Part shown: positions 1 through 12,024 of the stretch, piece after piece
Position numbering within the stretch: the stretch's first letter is position 1
How the letters are laid out: every line of letters starts with the position of its first letter
Source: Acanthamoeba sp. SK_2022b
Lineage: Eukaryota; Discosea; Longamoebia; Acanthamoebidae
Length of the DNA: 64,000 nt
Direction of reading: 5' to 3'
NCBI GenBank assembly: GCA_027943245.1
Contig: JANDJZ010000119.1
Coordinates: 1-64,000, forward strand
Notes under the pieces: generated by a model
The model's database searches: none
The model's input: the letters and a program-made list of their open reading frames with translations, nothing else
Told to the model about the DNA's origin: nothing
Translations under genes and position numbers: made by a program

Positions 1-3000
1 TCCTCCTCCTCCTCTTCTTCCTCCTCTTCCTCCTCGTCCTCGTCTTCGTCGTCTTCGTCGTCATCCTCGCCCCACCCGCCGTCCCTGTCGCGACGACGTC
101 GCCTTGGCCGCGGGGGCGCCCGGGCGCGAGTCCTCTTCGCGGCAGCTTCCTCCTGCTGCTGGGCCTGGCGCTGGAGCCGCAGCCGTTCCTCGGCCTCGTA
201 GGCGGCCATCGTGTCGACGTGCTGTCGCGGCACTACTACGGTAGCAGCGGCCTGCTGGGTGGCGCGCTGTTGCACGAGCTCCTTCTGCTGTCTCTCGACC
301 TGCGCCAGGAACTCGGGCAGCTTGCCCTCCTTCTCGAGCTGCTGCAGCTGTTCCACGCCGATGAAGGCATCCTCGTCCTGCGGCCACTCGTCATCCGACG
401 GCGCCGACTGCCGGCGCCGACGCGTCCGCTGGGGCACTCTCTTCCTCAGGGCCGCGTGCGCGTGCGAAGACTTGGCTTCGCGCTTGACCGACGGAGTCGA
501 CGGCGCGTCGTGGCTGGCGTCGTCCTCGCCGCCAAACTCCAGCTCGCCCAGCAGCTCGTCCTCGAGCATCTTAACCTTCTCCTTCCTCTGCTTCTGCTTC
601 TCGAGCCTGCGCTTGGCCTTGTCGGCAGCGCTACCGCTCGCCCCGACCTCCTCGTAGTCGCTCTCGCCATCGTCGTCTTCATCTTCTTCATCCTCATACT
701 CATCTACATTCACCTCGGCGTTCTCGTCGTCCTCGTCCTCAAAGTACTCGTCGATGTAGGACTCTTCCTCGGGCTTGCTGAGCAGCCTCTCCTCTTCTTC
801 CTCGTCCTCGTCCGCGTAGACGTTCCGTAGCTTTCCGCGTCGCTGCTCCAGCTCCTGCTTTCTCCGCTTTCGCTTTTGCTCCCAATCGCTCTCGTCCTCG
901 TCGCTCTCGAACTTGCGCTTCCGATCGTAGAGCTCCTCTTCTCTCTCCTCCTTCTTGCGAGCCTCTTCCTCCTTCCTGGGCGCCTCCTGCGCCTCCTCTT
1001 CGCTCCACTCGCGCTCATCCCGGCGCTGTCGCTCCTCCTCTCGTTCCTTGGCCGCCAGCAGCGTGGCTCGCGTTCGTTCCTCGTCCGCTGTCGCAGCGGC
1101 CTCGGGGCGAGCCACGTGAGCATGGACTTCCCGTATGGACGGCGGCTTCCGTTCCACGGCGTCATCCGCCAGCAGTTCATCCAGCTCATCTCTGCCCTCA
1201 GCCTCTCCCAGCGACACGGCGCCGGCGGAAGCCTGCTCCTCCTCGTGACGACGGGCTGCCTCGGCTTCTCTGTCCTCCGTTTCCCGGCGCTTGGCCTCGG
1301 CGCGCCTCTGTCGCTCCCGCTCCCGGCGGCGCCTCCTCTCGCGGCACTCTCGCTCCTCCTCGCGCGAAGGCGTCCTCTTTGTTCGTTCTCTCCTCGTTCT
1401 AAACGAAGGCAGCGAATCGAGGGTGACCCGCCCGCGGCCGCTCTCCCTCTCCCGCTCCGCCCTGCCCTCTGCCCTCTGGTCCTCCTCGTCGTGCGGCAGG
1501 AGCGTGTGAGCTTCCTCGGCCTTCTTCTTTGCGCTGTCCTCATCGACCGTGGGCTCCTTCTCCTTGGGCTTGGACCTGTCCTCGAGTCGCTCAATGCATT
1601 CGGCCACGGTCTTTCGCACGATGGACTGCATGGCGTCCTTCATCGCCGCCTTCACGATCTCCTCCGACATCAGGTCCCATGCCTTCTTCTTGAACTGATC
1701 CGCGCTTTGAATACGATTGGAGAAATAACAAATAAATATAAGTAAACAAACGCAAGGATCTACGACGAAGGCAAAAGATCAAATGGAGAGGGAAAGAGAG
1801 ATACCTGGAGACAGTCCGCACTTCCTCAAAGTTGACGTGATACGAGGAGAGGTGGAGCTTGCGGCCCTGGAAGGGCGACGAATTCAACACGCGTAGGGCG
1901 CGGTCGCGTCCAGCGAAATCCTTGAACTCGACCAGCCACACAGCTCCGTTGTGCCAGACCTTGGACGGCTGGAAATGCTGGAAGTGGCCAAACAGGTCCT
2001 TCTGCAGATCTCTGGCCGGGAGCTGCGCGATTTGCAGCGTCGGGATCTCTCGGCCACCCTGGCCGGTGATCACAGTCAGCGCCACCAGCCATAACCACAA
2101 CCACCAGAGTGGAATGCGAAGCAGCACACACAGAAGCCGACAGCAGCCGTGTCGTATGTGCGTACCGAAAGCTCCCTCTTGCGGTCAGAGTAGGGACTGG
2201 TGTTGGGCGTGCCTCTGCTGCTGCCGCCAGGTGTAGGCGTCCTCGGCTTTCCCGAGCCGTTTGGGAACGGCACGGGCGGATAGGCGTGCGGTAACGGCGG
2301 CGGCGGCGCGAGGGGGTGCGGATGAGGCAAGCCGTGCTGGGGCGGTAGCCTGCCGTGATAGGGCGGCGGCTGAGCCTGCGGCGCGAGAGGCATGGGCAGG
2401 CCCGGCGGACCGCTGGCTCCTGGCGGGCCCGCTGCCGGCGGTATGCGGCCGGGGTAGGGTCCATATGGCGCGGCCACGAACGGCGCGGCAGCCGCTGGTC
2501 CCTCTTCTTGAGAGAGCGGAAGCGGCGTCGGAGTGTAGGCGCTCGACCCAGGAGGCAGCGGCGGTAGGTGGCCATAGGGCATGGCCGGAGCGCCCGGCGG
2601 TCGCACGGGCGGCGGCGGACCGTGCCACATGGACGGCGGTTGCTGCGGCATCTGCAAGGGCGCACCACCAGCGCTCGCGGCGGAGGTCGTTGGAGCACCC
2701 GACGGCGAGGGCGCCACCTTCTGTCGCTGCAGTTCGGTGATGCTGTCGTCCTCGTCCGAGTCCAGCTCCATGTTGACATCGCCGCCCTCCTGGCCGGGGA
2801 CCGGCGGTGGCGACGGCTTGCGCTGGTCTCGCCCGGGGCCGGACCCCGCATACGACGGGCGACGGTCTCGATCGGCGGCGCCGCGTCGGCCGGCAGTCTC
2901 TCGCTCCTTGTCGAGCAGCTGGCTCGGATGGTGGAGGGGCAGAGATGGGGGGAACGACGACGTCGAAGGGAGAGACGACGAAGAGGAAGAAGAGGTCGAG

Positions 3001-5698
3001 GCGGGCGGCGCCAGCGAATTCTTCCTCACGAGCGACGGCGGAGACGCCATTCGATTGCCGGTCGGCATCGGGGGTATCGGCAAGAGGCCGCCATTGGGCA
3101 AAGACACCGGCGGCGGGTTGGGATGCCACGACGACGACAACAGGGAGGACGCTGATGACGTTGAAGCGGCAGATGAGGGTGGTGGTGGCGGGGCGGGGGT
3201 GGGGGTAGGCTGTGGCGGCGAGTTCAGAACAGCGTTGAGCTCCTTCTTGGCCAACTCCTCCTGCGCGTCCATTCGCACCGAGATCGTGCGTCCGTAGAGC
3301 GAGCGCCCGCTCATGTTGCGGGTGGCCCGCTCGGCCGAGCGCGGCGCCACGTACACGATCGTTGCGAAGCCCATATGGAGCCGCGCGTTCGCCGGATTCT
3401 CATAGAGCTTGGCCTGCATCAATTGGCCCGGCATGAGGTGAGTACACTCACAGTTGTTGGGACCAATGCTGAACGACATTGAGGGATTGGTGCAGTACCT
3501 CTTCGATGGCACCCATGGAACTGAACTCTTCGAGCAGCAGCTCCCTGTCCACGCTGGGCGAGATGCCCGAAATGAATATGGTCCGCGGCAGTTTCGGGTC
3601 GAACAGGTTCTCATCGGGCTGCATGGGAAGAGTGTGAGGCAATGCCGCGCGATCGCTCCGTCGCAGGGCCAGGATTGCGGTCTGTACCTTGTACGCCACG
3701 GGGGACAGCGCGACCGCCATTCCCAAACCAATATCGGACCGAAGAAGACGAGGGTCGAGCGGCACAACTTCCTCGCTCTGAGCACACACCACACGCGCAT
3801 GTTTGAGTGAGAAACGCTACTGCGTGGATCGCACTGTACGCGGGCAGGAACGTACCACTCCCGGGCAGACGCCGTCGACTCGGTAGACCTTGCCGCGCTT
3901 TTCCTTGACCGCCTGACGCACCTCGGGCTCGGCGAGATAGGCGGGCGGGTAGTGCCGCTCCAGCTGTGGGTCGTAGACGAGCTTCCAATCGCCGCCCAGC
4001 GCGCGCGACACCACGGTGTGCTTGCCCACGGTGACGAGCTTGGGGATGACCTTGGCCTTGGCCGGCGGCATGCGCGCCTTCTCGCGCTCTCTATCCCTCC
4101 TGTCCTCCCCTCGGGAGAACGGTTCAGCGTCCCTCTGGCGATCGCCTCGGCTCCGCTCCATAATTCGCAGCCGCTCCCGCACGCGGTTGCGCTTCTCCTC
4201 CATCTCGCGCTCGCGCTCGCGCGACATCGCTACCGTCGAGCCGTCGTCGCCTGCAGAGAACGCGTCGTAGCCATAGTGATGCGACGGACTCGGCCTTCGC
4301 TGTGGGTCGAGAAGCGACGAGGGCGATGGAGGCGGAGGTGGCGAGTTGGGCCGAGGCGGCGGCGGCGGGCCGGAGGGGAGAGGCGGCCGCGAGGAGGGCG
4401 TGGACGACTTCCTGTCCTTGCGGTGTCCATAGGGATCCTCTCTTTGCTCGCGGCTTCGCTCTCGTTCGCGCCTTTCACGCTCTCGTTCGCGCTCGCGTTG
4501 TTCGCGCTCACGCTCACGCTCACGCTCCCTGATCCGTTCTCGTTCCCGTATCCGTTCACGTTCGCGCTCCTTCTCCTTCCTTTCGCGTTCGCGCTCCTTC
4601 TCTCTCTCCCTCTCGCGTTCCTCGCGTTCCCTCCGGGCCCGCTCGCGTTCCCGCTCTCTTTCCCTTTCTCTCTCGCGTTCTCGCTCTCTCTGCCTCTCCA
4701 TCTCCTTTTCTCTTTCACGCTCGCGTGCGTGCTCCCGTTCGCGATCCTTCTCCTGCTCCAGTTCGCCATCGCGATGCTTCGCGTCTGGGTCATGCAGTGG
4801 CTTGACCTCACCCTCCTCGAGCTCGCCTTCCTCGAACTCTTCCTCGCCTTCCTTGACAGCATGATGGCTCCCGACGTGCTCCAGATCCTTCCTTTCACGC
4901 GAGCCACGACGCTCGGATTCACTGCTTACCCCGAGTCGTCCGTCCCTTCGCTCCAGCGAGTCCCTATCCACACTGCGCCGGCGCTCGTCACGGCCGAAGG
5001 AGCGTCGTCCGTTGAGTTCCCTCTCGCGCATATGAACTTCGTCGCCGTAGGGTCCAGCCAGCTCGCGGTCACCCCACCGTTTGCCGTTCACGAAGGGTTC
5101 TGGCGGGGCGCCGCGGAACCCATTGCCGTGAAAGTGACCCCGGTGTCGCGGCTCCATCGGCATGTGCGGGTGGGGGGCACCCCACGGCCCGTCCCGCGAC
5201 CATCCGTTCCTGCAGCATAAAGCAAACGACTTTACTTCGCGCACCACAAGAGGGGAAAAAAACAAAAAAGCCTGGAAAAAGGCCTGAAAAAAGAACAAGA
5301 GGAGGCTAGAATGAATGAAGTAATCACGCACCCAGATGGTTCCCAGGGCCCTCCCATAGGGGGTCTGTGATCGCGATAGGACCTATGTTCAAGACTGCGG
5401 TTAATTTCTGAAAACAACTGACACAACAAAGGGATCAACTACACGCTACACAAAAATTTGGCGGTAATTGAAGCTGCTGGAGACCAGATTTCTACATCAA
5501 TCTTGATCGCAGCACTTAAAAGCGAGCCGGGGCTGGTCAAGATCAAAAGAATACTCACCCTCGCATGGGATGAAACGCCTGATCCCGTTCCCTTTCGAAA
5601 GCGTGATTACGGCTGCCTCTGTCCCTGCTGTCATCTCGCAAGGCCCTGCCTTCCCTTTCATCTCGTCGATTAGCCTTGTCCGACAAAATGTCTCCCAT
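1..5698 (-). CDS. Set1-like histone H3K4 methyltransferase, N-terminal part (3' end cut by window edge)
   Basis: Multi-exon gene read from an ATG at 5696-5698 (MGDILSDKANRRDE, donor near 5555). Further exons are near 5337-5386, 3850-5215, 3490-3790, 2180-3408, 1806-2070 and below 1710. In order it shows an Arg/Glu/Asp-rich region, a segment ending in VYRVDG, then DPRLL, the Wdr82-binding type motif placed before RRM1 in SETD1 proteins. Next come a first RRM (LPRTIFISGISPSV, then YGRTISVRMD), a long Pro/Gly/Ser-rich linker, and a second RRM-like fold (IPTLQIAQLPARDL to SSYHVNFEEV). Last is a helical, highly charged region (FKKKAWDLMSEEIVKAAMKD). The order DPR motif, RRM, RRM, charged N-SET-like tail fits Set1/SETD1 of the COMPASS complex. 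The catalytic SET domain is not in the window, so the enzyme call is inference from the N-terminal half. Confidence 0.72.
4090..4790 (-). repeat. Arg-Glu dipeptide-coding low-complexity array
   Basis: Inside the Set1-like gene, codons for alternating Arg and Glu (with Lys, Gln, Asp) run for about 230 residues, densest at 4440-4755. The DNA is a degenerate CGC/CTC purine-pyrimidine repeat, which also leaves a long open frame on the plus strand (3952-5220) with no real-gene character. RE/ER arrays are common in nuclear RNA- and chromatin-associated proteins. Confidence 0.8.
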
Positions 5699-6312
5699 AG
5701 TGGGCGGCTAAGCGAAGATCTCGTGAGTAGATGTTTGCAGCCTTCGAACTGCCGCCCCGGGCCAGTAACGAAATCACGTCGCGCGCAGCGGTCTTGGCAC
5801 TCGAGCAATCCAAAAAGCGAGCCTCTTCTTTGGTAGAACCTGCTGGTCGTTGCAAACGTTTCCTCCTTGTTGTGTCTCCTTTTCCTAGCGTTTTTTCTTT
5901 TGGCCAACGAAATTTTGGTTTTTCTTCTAATCTTTTCCTGCAACTGCAACTACAGGGTACGCAGGGCCGTCGCAAGCCGCGACCAAAGGTGCACAACCAC
6001 GCTAACTGCCCGTCAACCACGCTCACCGTCGGCGATCGCCAGCGCCGCTCCGCGGTTCCCATGTCAAGTGATGATTTCCCGGTTTGGGCTGGAACCGACC
6101 GAAAACTGCGGGCGATCATACACGGCAACCCCGCGCCGAATAGCGAACGATGAAGACACCGCCGATGCACCTGTCCGTGCCCTCTCCACACGTTCTCACC
6201 TTCACACCCATTGCCTTCAATTGAGCGCGTACTTCACTCTTTCTCTCACTGATCCGACGAACAAACGCGTACACACTCTCTAGACGAACACCCTACAAGG
6301 CATTAACAAGAG
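5699..6312. promoter_or_regulatory. Divergent intergenic region between Set1-like gene and membrane-protein gene
   Basis: About 610 bases separate the two head-to-head starts at 5698 (minus) and 6313 (plus). It contains no convincing exon. A 173-codon minus-strand open frame overlaps it but has no recognisable domain and is probably 5' leader. It should hold both promoters; I see no clear TATA box. Confidence 0.5.
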
Positions 6313-8244
6313 ATGGGCAAGTTGAGCAAGAACTGGGTAGCGCCCGACACACCTCGAAGGCGACTCAAAGCCATCAACGCCTTCCTGGCCGCCCTCTTCT
6401 TCGACCTCATCGGCTTCCACGGCTTGAAAAGGTACCTCCACTCACTGGCGCATACACAGCACCACACCGTGACCATTTCTCTCAGGTTCGTTCAGACGCT
6501 GGCCTGGATGTTCGCGGTGCTGTTGGCTCTGCAGAACTTCCAGAACCTCCAGTCGGCATACACCCAAAAGAACGCCTGCCTTGCCACCATCCCCGCAGCG
6601 GCCTCGCCCGCTGCTACGGCTGCGGCCAGGCGTGGCGTGGGCGCCACGGCTGCCTACTTTCCCACCGTACTGTCGCCACCATTCACTTCCTTAGCCACAC
6701 GATCTCTTCTGGGGAGCAGCACTCACACTACATCTATGACCACAGCCACTTGAACGTCCAATGGAGGCCAGAGCACATCATGTACGGCAGGAGGCCTCCC
6801 CCGCAGCCAGCACAGATCCGGCTGCTAGTGCAGCACCAGCCGCCTCGGATGCCCCGGCGGCCAGCGCGGCCCCCGAAGAGTCGGCTGCTCCTGCCGCCGA
6901 CGCCACCGCTGCGCCAGCAGCGACGACAGCGCCAGAGGCCACGACGGCCCCGGCCGCCACTCCTGCCGCTGTGGACCCGAGCTTCTATGCGGCGGATGTT
7001 GGCGATATGTCAAGCCAGGTGGGTGAAGTGTGCCCCGCAGTGTCGGTACCCCATATGCCGAACGCTAACGCTTAAATCACTACACAGGTGGATGACCTGG
7101 TCACGCTGATGATCATCTTCCTGTCCCTGCTCGCCTTTGCCGCGATGCTCACCCTCTTCCGCCCGGTGTGGCGCAACATCAAGCTGGTCTGGCATCGTAA
7201 GGTGCTGCGGCTTCACCGTGGCGAGCCCCTCGAAAAGCTCTGGTCCGAAACTATCACCCAGATCAACCTTCTCCACACCATTCTAACTCGAACACACCGC
7301 AGGCGCCTGGTTGCAAAGACCGCACTAACCGCCATCTACGGTGCCGGCTTTCTGCTTTTCCTTGCCCTGTTTCTGATCGTAGTCAGTACGTGATGCTTCA
7401 TTCGCTGTTTTGCGCGCACACTTGAGATAACTGTTCTTGACGTGTGAGCACAGACTACCTCTATCAAGCTCACCAGACCGTGTTACTCTCGTCTGTCGCC
7501 TGCTCACGCGATCCCGGCAGCTTCGATTGGAAGTGGCTGGGAGTGATCGTTCCGCTGGCCGTGCTCTACTGCCTCATACCCCTCACATCGGCCTGGGTCA
7601 CCCCGCTCAAGCGCCACCTCTTCCGACGCAACCGCCTATACTGGATCGGTACTACACGCAAGCGCAATGCATGCTCATGAGCCCGCTGATCCCTTGACGA
7701 AACGACCGTCACCATGTGTCACGACAGCTGACCAGCCAATCTACGTACGTAACGGTGCGCTTCACTTCGATCGCCGCGACGATGACGAGCGCAACCCAAA
7801 GATCGTGACCTACGACGACTATATCACGGAGCTCAAGGAAGCTCTCATCCGCAAGGATGCCTCCCTCGACGAGATCAACCTCATCAGGTCTCACTCTCCT
7901 TCCTACTAGTCTGCGCAATAGTGCTAACTAAGGCCTGTTGGCTTGTAGGGAGCGCATGAACGTGGTGCTGGAGAGTCTTGCCGGCTGCCTCTCGGAGCGC
8001 ATCATGGAGAACCATGGCAAGGGTGACGACGCCCCCGAGCCCCGCCTCTCTTATCTCCGTAGCAGTACGCTTTCGTGGTCCCATCTAGTGAAAGTTCTAC
8101 CGTCGTATACGTGAACGTGTATGAACGCCAATTTGTGGTGCAGCGTCGCGGGGCAGATTTGCCAGGAAGCAGTCGTCGGACATAGAGCTGGATGACTACC
8201 CCACCTTCCGCTCCTCCACCACCTCGCTAAAGAGTCAGAGGTGA
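6313..8244 (+). CDS. Predicted multi-pass membrane protein of unknown function
   Basis: Start ATG at 6313 (MGKLSKNWVAPDTPRRR). Well-supported exons are 6313-6438, from 6487, up to 7018, 7089-7385, 7451-7647, 7732-7888, 7950-8067 and 8144-8244. The splice structure around 6640-6790 is not resolved. Visible are an N-terminal hydrophobic stretch, an Ala/Pro/Thr-rich low-complexity loop (6790-6975), and strong membrane segments (LVTLMIIFLSLLAFAAML, AIYGAGFLLFLALFLIVV, LGVIVPLAVLYCLIPLT). A cytosolic acidic/basic tail follows (HFDRRDDDERNPKIVTYDDY). The C-terminus is Ser/Thr-rich (DDYPTFRSSTTSLKSQR). I do not recognise the family; a transporter or organelle membrane protein is possible but unsupported. 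Confidence 0.6.
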
Positions 8245-8330
8245 GCAGATCATCACGTTAGACTAACAACGCACAGCACACAACAGAACTCAACTCAAGA
8301 TCGAGAAAGACGCTTCTGTAAATGCGCAAC

Positions 8331-8378
8331 AAGCTTGAATGGTTGTTTTAAGGCAAGCTTGAATGGTTGTTTTATGGC
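8331..8378. repeat. Two tandem copies of a 24-base unit
   Basis: Two adjacent 24-base copies (8331-8354 and 8355-8378) begin AAGCTTGAATGG and differ at one base near the end. They lie in the 3' intergenic gap between convergent genes. No coding role is seen. Confidence 0.9.
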
Positions 8379-8511
8379 AATTTTTTCCTTCTTTTCAAGA
8401 ATTACACGGCAACACAAAATGGTCCCTTCTTATTGGGAGCAAAGCCATGGACTGGGTGGTTTGAATGTTTATCTGGCTGCTACCTTCCACATGAAACCCA
8501 CGCCATCTTTA

Positions 8512-10475
8512 CTACACTGCGATGCTATCCACAACTCGATGATGGTAGTACAGTTGGTTGTTGTCGCGCCAGGCCTGCACTGCCTTTTGCATGACTACGT
8601 TGAACGACGCCAGTTGTACCTGCACACCGCGGTCGTGTGAGCTTTTAGGTAAAACCAATAAGGGTGCAGCTGTTAACCTCCAACTCTGACGTTTTGTCTT
8701 GGGGTGACGATGTGATATGCTCCAGGTGGGGATCGTGGTAGGAAAAGAAAGACCCGCCGCCCGATGCCGCGTACAGGCCATTCGCCGAACTGTAGTAGCG
8801 GCCAGCAAACAGCTCTACGGTCACTGCCCCTCGTGGCAGGAAGACTGCATTGACCAAGCTGGACCAGTGCATGCCCACCAAAATGCCCGTGTTGGACAAC
8901 AGCCGCACCTGAGATGGGTACAGAGGGGAGATGAGCGTGTAGCTGGCAAATGTGACGGCGCGAAGGAGGAACAGACCTGATCGAGCACTGGAAGCTTGTC
9001 CAAATCAACCATGGCGACCTGCATGTGCGAAACTGGCATTGTTGGGTTGGCCGGTGTCAGCTGCGCTCTTGCCACTTCGCAGCAGTTCTTTAATCAACGT
9101 ACCTTCGGCGAGCTGGTATGCCAGGTCGAATTCGTTGATGATGGTGGCATTCTTCTGAATCAGAAGTGTAACCTTGACATCGCCCACAGCGCCGAAAGAG
9201 CCTGTAAGGCAATGGTGCCATCTTTTAATGGATGGCCAGCACGCAAGGTACCTGGCTCGGGAGTTTCGTGTGCCGTGGCCTCTGCACACGCTCATAGAAC
9301 AGTTCCTTGAATGCCAGCGCAGCGTCGACCGTATAGAACGTCTAGAAGAGGATCGATCATCATAATATCGATGAGCATGAGAACAGCCTCAAAGAGAGAG
9401 GAGAGATGTACGGCTATGGCCGGGTCTGTGATCCGCCACAGCTGCAGCGAGTTGTCAGCCACAGCGCATTTGTCGGCCGAGGGGGAAGCGACAAAGGCAA
9501 CGCCAGGGAACATGACCTCGAACAGCGCTGCAACAAAAGCACAGGATTAGGTGCGGTGCTAGGCGTTGTCCAGTGCATTTTGCCCGCACCCAAGCCCCAG
9601 GGAGATGGCTCCACCGGTGCAGCGATGACCTTAATCGGAGGAATGCTGTGCGCCACAACCCAGTTCAGTTCAATGGGACGGTGTTCTGAATGCCGGGTTT
9701 CACGCAACGCAAAGGGCTTGTTACCTGGAACCTAGGAGCTGGCGAAGCGACCAGGCATTGATGACACATTGGATCCAGTGCTCTGGGTCGGCCTTTTCAT
9801 TGCAGTAGTACACTCCAATTTCTGGCCTTCCTTCCCGCTACCGCACCGATGAGCCAAGAACGGGCCCGGAAAAAAATATGAAAAAATAAATAAAAAGAAC
9901 GAAAGCGACAAGGGAGGAGCTACCTGCTCCGCAGCGCCTCGGCAGTGGCGGTAAACAGCCAACACGTCGCCATCACCAAGCTTGCTTTCGTAGGCCTTAC
10001 TCTCTACAAGGTGCCGTGCCAGCAGTGCGGCCTCGCTCGTCGATGTCTCCAGAAGATTAGCTTGCTCTTGCTCAGTTTCGCCTTGCCAGTCATGCTTTTC
10101 ATTTGCTACGTAGAGGGCCGCCAGGTCGTCCAGGCCATCTACGAGCTGCACGCGAGGTGGTTGCTTCTTCCAAGAGCTCTTCTTCAACGTCCCTGTCGTA
10201 GGCTGGCTTGACGGAGATGCTTGGGGGACGGGAGGTGCAACAGCCTCAGATGAAGGCGACTCCTTTGCCAGCTCCTTCTTCACTTCTCCAACCTCGCCGT
10301 CATTGACGGGGGCGGTGGAGATGACGGGCGCGAGGGCAGCACCACTTCCGGAGGTGGTCCGCTGAAAGACAAGAAAGAGAAAGAGGGCAAGGAGAAGGAA
10401 GAAAAGGAGGAAGGGCAACGTCCACCACATGGTGCGTCGTGCCCGCATGTGATGTGCAGGCGGTCTTCCCCTCAT
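8512..10475 (-). CDS. GT61-type glycosyltransferase (EOGT-like), type II membrane protein
   Basis: Start ATG at 10473-10475. The N-terminus is basic (RARRTMWW), followed by one membrane anchor (LPFLLFFLLLALFLFLVF) and a Ser/Pro/Lys-rich stem, the layout of a Golgi or ER type II glycosyltransferase. Downstream exons carry ITDPAIAVHLSSLFEAVLML, VKVTLLIQKNATIINEFD and the family hallmark LLSNTGILVGMHWSSLVNAV followed by FLPRGAVTVELF. In GT61/DUF563 enzymes (EOGT, plant beta-1,2-xylosyltransferase) this reads VGMHGAGLTNALFLPPGAVVVEL. The last exon encodes VQLASFNVVMQKAVQAWRDN and ends at 8512. Donor sugar and acceptor cannot be told. The HGAGL of the motif is HWSSL here, so activity is likely but not certain. 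Confidence 0.75.
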
Positions 10476-10579
10476 CTTGCGCAGCTTTCTTTAATTTCTT
10501 CTTCATTTCAATTTATTTAAAGTTTTATTCTGAATTAAGGAAATGGCAAAGAAATAAGACAAACAAAACCAGCACAGGC

Positions 10580-11972
10580 ATGGAAGGGGCTCGCGGCGAG
10601 ACGAAGCGAACGCCGCGTCGTACCACCAGTGTGGGCTCGGAGGACGAGACTGAGTTTGCGGAAGAGGAAAGTCTGCTGGAATATGTACGTCATATTCCTT
10701 TTGGTCCCAATTGGACGATTCATCAAATCGATTAGAAATGACCCGCTGTAATGGCACAATACAGGCCCTCTTTTGGGCTGTGCACGAGACCGACATCTCC
10801 AAGGTCATGGGGCTGCTGGAGCGGGACGGGATCAACATCAACTGGCAGAACAAGGCCGTGGGAAACGTACGCCTCCCGTTCAACCGCCCTGGCACAGAGC
10901 ACGGAAGCAACATGACCATGTGGTGTCTCACGCCAGTCCTGATCAGAAAACGGCCTTGCACATCGCAGTGGAAAAGGACAACTCAACGTTGGTCGCGCTG
11001 CTGCTCGGCCGAGGTGCTGAGGTGAGCACGCGCTTCCCCCATTTTGAGCTCACCGACGGCACAGATGCTGACGTCGCTTGCGGACTGCAGGTGTACATCA
11101 GGGACGGATCGGGCCAAACGGCCATGAATCTCGTACTCGAACGACAGAACGACGAGGTTCTCAACCTGGTGGCCAGCAAGGCAATCTCGGCCCTCACCGA
11201 GGTCAAGTCACAGCTCGAGCAGCAGCTCGAGGCACGCGATCTCTATGACGATTCGCCACGAGACGGCCTACCCGGTAGCTCTGGCTTCCCCCTCTCGACC
11301 GTTTGGCCTTGTGAGGGACAAATGTTGAACGCTCATACACTCGCACGCGCTAGACTCCCCAAGCACTCCCGCCACGGAGCTGAGGCGAAGAGGACCACGG
11401 CCAACTGACCCACCCCCCTCGAGCTCGAAGTCCGAAGTGATAGGGTCTGGCCTGGGTATGTCAGCTAATCGTGCGTGCGTGCGTGCGTGGAGCGAGATAG
11501 TATGTGTTGTGATGTGTGTCAAGCACGTGTCTCATCGCATTTGCCTCGGTCTGTCGTCCATACGCAGACAAGGGCGTGGTACAGCACGCGGGAAGGCTCT
11601 ACTATTCGTTGTCGGCTGACGACCTGAATGCTCGGCTCAGGAACATATTCACCAACCCGGTGCCCACCAGCAAATACCAGACCCACTTCCCGCGGTACCG
11701 CAACACAACGCACCCAGTCGCGGTCTATGAATACTGGACTGACCGCATGTTTGCGTGGTTCTCAGAAACTCGGCTATGACCGAGATGCTGAAGATTGTCC
11801 ACTTCAAGACCGTCCAGAATATCTTCGTCGCCATTCTCTTTGTAGCTCTGATGAACACGGTGGTGTACAACGTGTTTGAAAACGCCATGCTTCTCGGTAT
11901 GGCTTCAACAACTCATCGGTGCTCTGAGAGGTTCAATTTCCTTTGGTATTAATTTTCGTTTGTGTGGGGCGT

Positions 11973-12024
<52 letters not shown>

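Noticed and set aside
876..1745. 289-codon hydrophobic-looking frame on the plus strand
   Set aside because: Shadow of the Lys/Glu/Arg-rich minus-strand exons; runs of Leu arise from complementing GAG/AAG codons.
3952..5220. 422-codon open frame on the plus strand
   Set aside because: It is the complement of the Arg-Glu-rich exon of the Set1-like gene. The translation is Leu/Pro/Ser-rich with no domain, and the minus strand has clear splice sites and motifs.
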